From contig DMYK01000113.1 of NCBI GenBank assembly GCA_003483675.1, positions 265 through 6,513 on the forward strand: a DNA stretch of 6,249 nucleotides, read 5' to 3'. The DNA comes from Microcoleaceae cyanobacterium UBA11344. Lineage in GTDB: Bacteria > Cyanobacteriota > Cyanobacteriia > Cyanobacteriales > Microcoleaceae. Below, piece after piece: positions 1 to 4,447 of this stretch. Each line of letters starts with the position of its first letter. Position 1 is the stretch's first letter. A program made the position numbers and the translations under genes. Under the pieces are notes generated by a model. It saw only the letters and a list, made by a program, of their open reading frames with translations, did not search any database and was not told the DNA's origin.

Positions 1-162
1 GGGGGCACCGTTGGCTCAGGGGCTACTGGGGGGGCCGTTGGCTCAGGGGCCACTGGGGGGGCCGTTGGCTCAGGGGCCACTGGGGGGGGCGTTGGCTCAG
101 GGGCCACTGGGGGCGCCGTTGGCTCAGGGGCCACTGGGGGCGCCGTTGGCTCAGGGGCCACT
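1..162. repeat. Six 27-bp tandem repeats encoding a nonapeptide
   Basis: Six direct 27-bp units with exact boundaries lie at 1-27, 28-54, 55-81, 82-108, 109-135 and 136-162. Each has the core CCGTTGGCTCAGGGGCCACT or a one- or two-base variant, plus a run of G. Read on the minus strand in the frame of the host gene, each unit gives VAPEPTAPP. The two variants are an Ala-to-Pro change in unit 82-108 and an Ala-to-Val change in unit 1-27. The 27-bp period keeps the reading frame, so copy number can change without a frameshift. The array may continue to the left of the window. The G-runs lie on the plus strand, which is the template strand of the gene. Confidence 0.95.
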
Positions 163-548
163 GGAGGGGCAGCAGGTGCTGTTTGAGCGGGGGCTGTCGC
201 TGCTGCGGGTGGGGATACTGCGACAGTTGCAGCAGAGACCACAGGGGGTTTGACTGCTGGTGAGGGCATACCCAGGGCTATGTCAGGGTCAAAATTTAGC
301 CCTAGCACTTCGATCAGGCTGTCTGCATCCGGCTTGAGTTTTGAGAAGGGCAGCATTAATTGCTGGAGTTCCGGCTCCAGGGCAGCCGCAATTCCCAGGA
401 TGAGGTAAGAAACAGGCCTTTTCCCGCCGTCGGGTGTAGCGACCGTGTTGTCAGCCGTCATGTGCAGGAGCAGCCAAGCCCGATTTGCCTGGTAGTAGTC
501 CAACCACTTCTGTTTGAGGGCCACTGAAAAAGTATCAAAAAAAGCCAT
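1..548 (-). CDS. DUF5331-like protein downstream of chlL, C-terminus cut off by window edge
   Basis: An open frame starts at ATG 548-546 and stays open for 182 codons to the left edge, so the C-terminus is missing. The N-terminus reads MAFFDTFSVALKQKWLDYYQ. Residues 1 to about 95 form a compact, probably helical domain with several Trp/Tyr (WLDYYQANRAWLLL, then a conserved-looking block around PVSYLILGIAAALEPELQQL at 45-64). Residues 96-129 are an Ala/Pro-rich linker. From residue 130 the protein repeats the nonapeptide VAPEPTAPP six times, ending in the cut. No signal peptide or membrane segment is visible. It begins 34 bp after the chlL stop on the same strand, with GAGG motifs just upstream, so it is almost certainly co-transcribed with chlL. 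A small protein of this kind commonly sits between chlL and chlN in cyanobacteria and is catalogued as DUF5331; I assign it from that position and the N-terminal appearance, not from a database search. Its function is unknown. A role in the dark protochlorophyllide reductase is a guess from context only. Confidence 0.8.
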   Translation of the reverse strand, partial: MAFFDTFSVALKQKWLDYYQANRAWLLLHMTADNTVATPDGGKRPVSYLILGIAAALEPELQQLMLPFSKLKPDADSLIEVLGLNFDPDIALGMPSPAVKPPVVSAATVAVSPPAAATAPAQTAPAAPPVAPEPTAPPVAPEPTAPPVAPEPTPPPVAPEPTAPPVAPEPTAPPVAPEPTVP

Positions 549-582
549 AACCTCTTTATCCTCATCCTGATCGCTAGACGTA

Positions 583-1449
583 TTAAACCATCATCAGGTT
601 TAGCTCATCTTCCTCTTTCTTGACCACAGGTTGAACTGGATTTAGATAAAAATCTGACAACAAGGAGAATAATTCGCGATCGGGGGTGTCATTGGGCACT
701 ACTCCTTCGGGCATTGCCAAGATTTGGTCGGCGATATTCAAGTAGTAATCGCAGACGTAGTTGAGGGATGGGTCAGACTCTGCCATTTCAAACAAAGTTT
801 TGCCTTTGACGCGAGAAACGCGGATGTCTTCAATTAGGGGCAGCACTTCCAGCACCGGCATGGGTACTGTGTCGATGTACTTGTCAATCAAGTCACGCTT
901 GGAGGTGCGGTTGCCAATTAAACCAGCGAGTCGCAAGGGGTGAGTGCGGGCTTTTTCGCGGACTGAGGCGGCGATGCGGTTGGCGGCAAATAGGGCATCA
1001 AATCCGTTGTCGGTGACAATCATGCAGTAGTCGGCATAGTTCAAGGGGGCGGCAAAACCGCCACACACTACGTCGCCTAGCACGTCGAACAGGATGATGT
1101 CGTATTCCTCAAAGGCGTTGAGTTCTTTTAGCAGTTTGACGGTTTCGCCGACGACGTAGCCGCCGCAACCAGCTCCTGCGGGGGGGCCGCCTGCTTCTAC
1201 GCAGTCAACGCCGCCGTAGCCTTTGTAGATGACATCTTCGGGCCAAACGTCTTCGTAGTGGTAGTCCTTTTCCTGAAGGGTGTCAATAATTGTGGGAATC
1301 AGGAAGCCAGTGAGGGTAAATGTGCTGTCGTGCTTTGGATCGCAACCGATTTGCAGAACTTTTTTGCCACGCTTGGCTAGGGCAACGGAGATGTTGCAGC
1401 TTGTTGTTGATTTGCCAATTCCACCTTTTCCGTAAACTGCGAGTTTCAC
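583..1449 (-). CDS. chlL: Light-independent protochlorophyllide reductase iron protein ChlL
   Basis: This 288-residue protein has the usual length for ChlL. It is the NifH-like ATPase of dark-operative protochlorophyllide oxidoreductase. The ChlL dimer takes electrons from ferredoxin and, using ATP, passes them to ChlN-ChlB, which reduces ring D of protochlorophyllide without light. The P-loop GKGGIGKST is at residues 7-15. The block [13 protein letters not shown] follows at 36-48. The two Cys ligands of the dimer-bridging [4Fe-4S] cluster are Cys95 (GAGCGGY) and Cys129 (DVVCGGF), and the switch/Walker B segment [11 protein letters not shown] is at 121-131. The C-terminal tail (about 275-288) is acidic and variable. 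The start is GTG (minus strand, 1449-1447), supported by AGGAG eight bases upstream and by the family N-terminus [10 protein letters not shown]. The gene is followed by a DUF5331-like gene; chlN is expected beyond the window. No inactivating change is seen. It is not NifH or BchX: the context and the whole sequence match ChlL/BchL, and the cyanobacterial origin favours the name chlL. Confidence 0.98.
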   Translation of the reverse strand: MKLAVYGKGGIGKSTTSCNISVALAKRGKKVLQIGCDPKHDSTFTLTGFLIPTIIDTLQEKDYHYEDVWPEDVIYKGYGGVDCVEAGGPPAGAGCGGYVVGETVKLLKELNAFEEYDIILFDVLGDVVCGGFAAPLNYADYCMIVTDNGFDALFAANRIAASVREKARTHPLRLAGLIGNRTSKRDLIDKYIDTVPMPVLEVLPLIEDIRVSRVKGKTLFEMAESDPSLNYVCDYYLNIADQILAMPEGVVPNDTPDRELFSLLSDFYLNPVQPVVKKEEDELNLMMV

Positions 1450-1457
1450 TCTTTGTT

Positions 1458-1462
1458 CTCCT
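1458..1462 (-). promoter_or_regulatory. Shine-Dalgarno site of chlL
   Basis: The minus strand reads AGGAG followed by an 8-base spacer and GTG. It is a near-consensus site and decides in favour of the GTG at 1449-1447 as the chlL start. No ATG is available at that position. Confidence 0.8.
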
Positions 1463-1500
1463 ATAGGTTTCTCTGAAAACGATCGCTGGGCGATCGCGCT

Positions 1501-1530
1501 TTGCGGTAAGGGCGATCGCCCTTACTGCAA
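1501..1530. repeat. HIP1-centred 30-bp imperfect palindrome in the chlL leader
   Basis: The 20 bp at 1506-1525 are a perfect palindrome: GTAAGGGCGA and its reverse complement, with GCGATCGC at the centre (1512-1519). After one G/T mismatch pair (1505 and 1526) the arms continue to pair for four more bases (TTGC at 1501-1504 with GCAA at 1527-1530). It ends 52 bases upstream of the chlL start. As RNA it could fold into a long stem with a tight centre; as DNA it could be a dimer-binding site. It does not fit the NtcA pattern GTA-N8-TAC, because the GTA and TAC ends are 14 bases apart. Confidence 0.85.
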
Positions 1531-1573
1531 TACCCAACTCCAATGCCCTTACTGCAATGCCCAACTGCAATGC
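1520..1573. repeat. Tandem repeat of alternating 13- and 14-bp units upstream of chlL
   Basis: On the minus strand four units follow each other: GCATTGCAGTTGG (1573-1561), GCATTGCAGTAAGG (1560-1547), GCATTGGAGTTGG (1546-1534) and GTATTGCAGTAAGG (1533-1520). Viewed as a 27-bp period, the plus-strand copies 1519-1545 and 1546-1572 differ at only two positions. The last unit overlaps the right arm of the HIP1-centred palindrome, whose left arm is an inverted copy of the same motif. The function is not known. The position, about 70-125 bases upstream of the chlL start, places it in the promoter or 5' leader. Confidence 0.85.
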
Positions 1574-1911
1574 TTTGTCTGTCAATTTGGGAGTCGGCAC
1601 ATTGAGCTCGTTGAAAGCATTATTAGCTAACTTGCTGGGAAAAGAAAGGGGGCACCAAAATGAAAAAGCTCGTAAATTACTTTATTTTGTATCTTTGGGA
1701 ATCTTAGCTGAGTTTTTGATTCAAAAGTCGATTTTTAGGTTATTTTTACATTCAAAATCATTTTTACAATACTACTTTTATATAAAGGGGTACAAAAATA
1801 AAATAAAAGTTTACTTCTGAAACCTGGGCTTTGAGCTTTGAGTCTAGGATGCAGGCAGTTGGGGACTTTTGTGGGGAATTACTACGGGTAAACAGGGGCT
1901 GATGGATGGGG

Positions 1912-1930
1912 CGAACTCGGAGTGAGTTCG
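1912..1930. repeat. Small hairpin, 7-bp stem and 5-base loop
   Basis: CGAACTC at 1912-1918 and GAGTTCG at 1924-1930 are perfect inverted repeats around the loop GGAGT. A second weaker hairpin (TGCC, GAA, GGCA) follows at 1942-1952. They lie 3' of the kinase gene and could slow transcription on the minus strand, but neither is followed by a T-run on that strand, so I do not call a rho-independent terminator. Confidence 0.5.
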
Positions 1931-2035
1931 ACTAATTGGGTCTGCCGAAGGCAAAGTTAAGTTAGCAAAAGGCGATCGCCAGTGATTTTGATGGGCTTTC
2001 TGGTACTTTGTAAAATATTGTGAATTTTTAGGAAT

Positions 2036-2098
2036 GGTTGACGGTTGACGGTTGATGGTTGACGGTTGACGGTTGACAACTGACTACTGACAACTGAC
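2036..2098. repeat. Nine-unit heptamer array (STRR-type), overlapping the kinase stop codon
   Basis: Nine contiguous heptamers fill 63 bp. On the plus strand six are GGTTGAC (2036-2077, with GGTTGAT as the third) and three are AACTGAC, TACTGAC and AACTGAC (2078-2098). Short tandem heptamer repeats of this kind are a known feature of filamentous cyanobacterial genomes. The array is not confined to the spacer: units from 2084 on form the final codons and the TAG stop of the kinase gene. A change in unit number there would shift the frame, because seven is not a multiple of three. Confidence 0.9.
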
Positions 2099-4273
2099 TA
2101 TCGGAATCTCGATCGCAAACTCAGTGCCAATTCCAGCCTCAGAAACGCATTCCAGTCGCCCCCCGTGTTGTTCCACAACTAAATGGTAGGAAATAGACAG
2201 CCCCAGCCCAGTGCCCTTACCGACAGGTTTGGTAGTAAAAAACGGGTCAAATAATTTACTGCGAATCTGAGCCGGTATGCCGCCGCCGTTGTCGGAAATG
2301 CGGATCGCCACAAAAGTGCTGTCAATCACTTCGGTGCGAATTGTAACAGAGGGAACACTCAATTGAGAACTAACAATTGGCCCCAGTGGATTTGTCCGAT
2401 TTCCCCTTGCCCATTTACCATGCTTGATTTCCTCATCCAAAGCATCAATAGCATTGCCGATAATATTCATAAACACTTGATTGAGCTGACCGGCACAGCA
2501 CTCGATGCGGGGCAAATTGCCGTATTCTTTAATAATTTGAATAGCTGAATGTCCACCGTAAGCTTTGAGGCGGTGCTGCAAAATCAGCAAAGTGCTGTCG
2601 ATGCCTTCGTGAATGTCCACTGGCTTGATGTTAGCTTGATCCGATCGCGAAAAATTACGCATTGACAAAACTATTTGACGGATGCGATCGGTTCCTACTT
2701 GCATGGAAGACAGAATTTTAGATAAATCTTCCACTAAAAAATCGACATCAATATCTGCTGCTACTGCTCGAATTTCCGAGACTGGTTCGGGATAGTGCTT
2801 CTGGTAAAGTGTCAACAGTTGAATTAATTCTTTGATGTAATGACTGGTGTGGGAAAGATTGCCGTAGATAAAATTAACTGGATTGTTAATTTCATGGGCG
2901 ATGCCGGCAATCATTTGTCCCAAAGAAGACATTTTTTCAGTTTGCACAAGTTGACTTTGAGTTTGCTGCAACTTCCGCACAGTTTCCTCTAATTGCTGCG
3001 CTTGATTTTTCAAGCTAGTTTGCGAGAGTCGCAGCACTTCTTCGACTCGCTGGCGCTTAATCAGATCTCGTCTTAATAATTCATTGGATTCTAAAAGTTG
3101 AGCAGTGCGTTCTTCAACTTGTCTTTTCAAGTCGTCGTGAGCTTGGCGTAGGGCTTCTTCTGCCCGCAGGCGCTCGAAAATTTCTTGCTGTAATTGCTCG
3201 TTGGCGAGTTGCAGTTGGGAGGCTCTATCGTCCACTGCTTGTTGCAAAATCTCGATCGTCCCGTACATTTCAGATTGATTAAAAACTGGCGGCAAACTCG
3301 TCTGAGACAAAACGCCCAACAGTTCTCCCTGAGTACCAACTACTACCAAACGGCGCACGCAGTGCCGCTGTATTTCCTGGTGGGCCTTCCACAGGGAATC
3401 GGCGGGAGATAAACAAAATAGGGGCGCACTCATGGCCTGGGCCACGGATATTTGGGAGAAATTTAATTCGAGGGCGTGAAACTGCACGATGTCGCGCTCG
3501 GTGACTATACCCACAGGAATTAATAGTGGGGAATTGCTGGTGGGAAATTGACTATTTTCTGTTGCTGCGATCGCCCGTTGTGGATGGGGAATTTTTGCTG
3601 CGACGATCACGATGTAATTGACTTGATGCTTGACCATAAGCTGGGCTAAATCGAGGGCTGTGGCAGTTTTTGGGGCGTAAATGACTTCTTTAGTCATGAC
3701 ATCTGCTACACAGCGCAAATTGCTCTGTAAGTTAACTGGTTGGAGAGCTTCGTAAATTGCTTCGCGGGTGATGATTCCCAAAAGTCGATCGTCCCTGTCC
3801 ATTACGGGTAAATGCCGGATCTGGTGTTGGCGTAATAGGAAGATCGCGGTAAAAATATCTGGAGCCTCCGATTGTCTGAGAGTAATGGGCGATGGAGTCA
3901 TCACCTCACCAATCGTCAGACCGATCGAACAAGCTTCGGCCGTGGTTAACTTGATGATATCCCGCTCAGTGAAAATACCGATTAGCCGCGATTCTTTGAC
4001 TACTAAGACGCAACTGCGTTTGGCGGCGCTGACAACTGGGTTTTGTCGATCGCCCGAAATGTGACAGGAGACGCGCATCGGGTTCATCAGAGCCAATACC
4101 TTGGCGATCGGAGTTTCTGGAGTAACTATTAGGGGATTAGGGTCGATCGCGCCATCTAAAGGTGACGAGGAGAGGGGGCGAGTTTTCGGTTCGATGGCTG
4201 GGCCTGATGATTTAATTGTTGGTTGTTGTGGGTCGAAATTTAGGAAATGCTGCAATTTTTGTTCCTGTAGCAT
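2084..4273 (-). CDS. Soluble sensor histidine kinase with four CBS domains
   Basis: This 729-residue protein has no signal peptide or membrane segment, so it is cytoplasmic. Four CBS domains form two Bateman pairs: about 45-110, 120-178, 188-266 and 276-328. Each of the first three ends in a typical block such as LIGIFTERDIIKL or LLGIITREAIYEAL. A long coiled coil spans about 340-447. The kinase core follows: H box IAHEINNP with phospho-acceptor His460, N box NIIGNAIDAL with Asn607, G1 box DNGGGI (661-666), F box FDPFFTTK (675-682) and G2 box GKGTGLGL (685-692). All catalytic boxes are intact. CBS pairs usually bind adenine nucleotides, so the kinase may read cellular energy state; that is an inference. 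No response regulator lies in the window, so its partner is unknown. The ATG at 4273 lacks a good Shine-Dalgarno and follows an A-rich tract. Residues about 226-252 (in CBS3) and 617-642 (in the ATPase domain) look like in-frame inserts. The last codons lie in the heptamer array. Confidence 0.95.
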   Translation of the reverse strand: MLQEQKLQHFLNFDPQQPTIKSSGPAIEPKTRPLSSSPLDGAIDPNPLIVTPETPIAKVLALMNPMRVSCHISGDRQNPVVSAAKRSCVLVVKESRLIGIFTERDIIKLTTAEACSIGLTIGEVMTPSPITLRQSEAPDIFTAIFLLRQHQIRHLPVMDRDDRLLGIITREAIYEALQPVNLQSNLRCVADVMTKEVIYAPKTATALDLAQLMVKHQVNYIVIVAAKIPHPQRAIAATENSQFPTSNSPLLIPVGIVTERDIVQFHALELNFSQISVAQAMSAPLFCLSPADSLWKAHQEIQRHCVRRLVVVGTQGELLGVLSQTSLPPVFNQSEMYGTIEILQQAVDDRASQLQLANEQLQQEIFERLRAEEALRQAHDDLKRQVEERTAQLLESNELLRRDLIKRQRVEEVLRLSQTSLKNQAQQLEETVRKLQQTQSQLVQTEKMSSLGQMIAGIAHEINNPVNFIYGNLSHTSHYIKELIQLLTLYQKHYPEPVSEIRAVAADIDVDFLVEDLSKILSSMQVGTDRIRQIVLSMRNFSRSDQANIKPVDIHEGIDSTLLILQHRLKAYGGHSAIQIIKEYGNLPRIECCAGQLNQVFMNIIGNAIDALDEEIKHGKWARGNRTNPLGPIVSSQLSVPSVTIRTEVIDSTFVAIRISDNGGGIPAQIRSKLFDPFFTTKPVGKGTGLGLSISYHLVVEQHGGRLECVSEAGIGTEFAIEIPIVSCQ

Positions 4274-4447
4274 AGTTTTTTTTTAATTTTTCTTAATGAA
4301 TTGTTACAATTTCGAGGAATTTTCTGGGCAGACTTAGGATTGAGTGGGTAGGTGAAAGATGTTCGATCGCCTCAAATCATTTCTAGCAAAACCCATCCAC
4401 CAAAGAGCAGTAACAGAGCGAAACCGAAGTGTTAATTTTTAATTTTT
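4274..4447. promoter_or_regulatory. Divergent intergenic region between the kinase and the PhoD-like gene
   Basis: These 174 bp must carry the start signals of both flanking genes, which point away from each other. The kinase side has a run of nine T (4276-4284; A on the coding strand) and AT-rich sequence. The phosphatase side ends in AT-rich sequence (4432-4447). TAGGAT near 4336-4341 could be a plus-strand -10, but no good -35 accompanies it. I see no clear Pho box or NtcA site. A 27-codon frame with its ATG at 4359 and stop at 4440-4442 (MFDRLKSFLAKPIHQRAVTE at its N-terminus) lies here with a weak AGGTG just upstream; I cannot tell whether it is real. Confidence 0.5.

Larger units (their letters stand above)
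1450..2083. other. Intergenic region between the kinase gene and chlL, containing the chlL promoter and leader
   Basis: There are 634 bp without a convincing gene. The part next to chlL (about 1480-1573) holds a cluster of HIP1 or near-HIP1 sites, a palindrome and a tandem repeat, described separately. The stretch 1660-1820 is strongly AT-rich and is the likeliest place for the chlL promoter. One possible minus-strand -10 is TAAGAT (complement of 1701-1706), but its -35 partner is poor (TCGACT at 19 bp), so I do not call a promoter. Two direct copies of ATTTTTACA lie at 1742-1750 and 1760-1768, 18 bp apart start to start. A hairpin lies at 1912-1930, a HIP1 site at 1972-1979 and the heptamer array from 2036. 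The 87-codon plus-strand frame at 1557-1820 begins inside the tandem repeat and has a low-complexity AT-driven tail rich in F, Y, K and I, so I do not count it as a gene. Confidence 0.7.

Noticed and set aside
11..253. 80-codon plus-strand Gly/Pro/Leu repeat frame
   Set aside because: It is the antisense reading of the 27-bp repeat array. The minus-strand frame has a proper N-terminal domain and operon context.
1501..1530. Palindrome as an NtcA-binding site
   Set aside because: NtcA sites read GTA-N8-TAC; here the GTA and TAC ends are separated by 14 bases and the centre is a plain HIP1 octamer.
1283..1600. 105-codon minus-strand frame overlapping the chlL start
   Set aside because: It lies out of frame across the N-terminus of chlL and the leader repeats; its sequence is repeat-derived ([16 protein letters not shown]) and chlL is certain.
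1660..1707. 15-residue plus-strand frame (MKKLVNYFILYLWES) preceded by an A/G-rich stretch that could act as a ribosome site
   Set aside because: It is too short to judge, matches no small photosystem or cytochrome subunit I know, and is expected by chance in AT-rich DNA.
1557..1820. 87-codon plus-strand frame in the chlL upstream region
   Set aside because: It begins inside the 13/14-bp tandem repeat, has no good Shine-Dalgarno, and its second half is an AT-driven run of F, Y, K and I residues with no recognisable domain.
1912..1952. Hairpins as a rho-independent terminator of the kinase gene
   Set aside because: Neither stem is followed by a run of T on the minus strand, and they lie more than 130 bases past the stop.
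2036..2098. Heptamer array as a CRISPR array
   Set aside because: The units are only 7 bp and contiguous, with no spacers between them.
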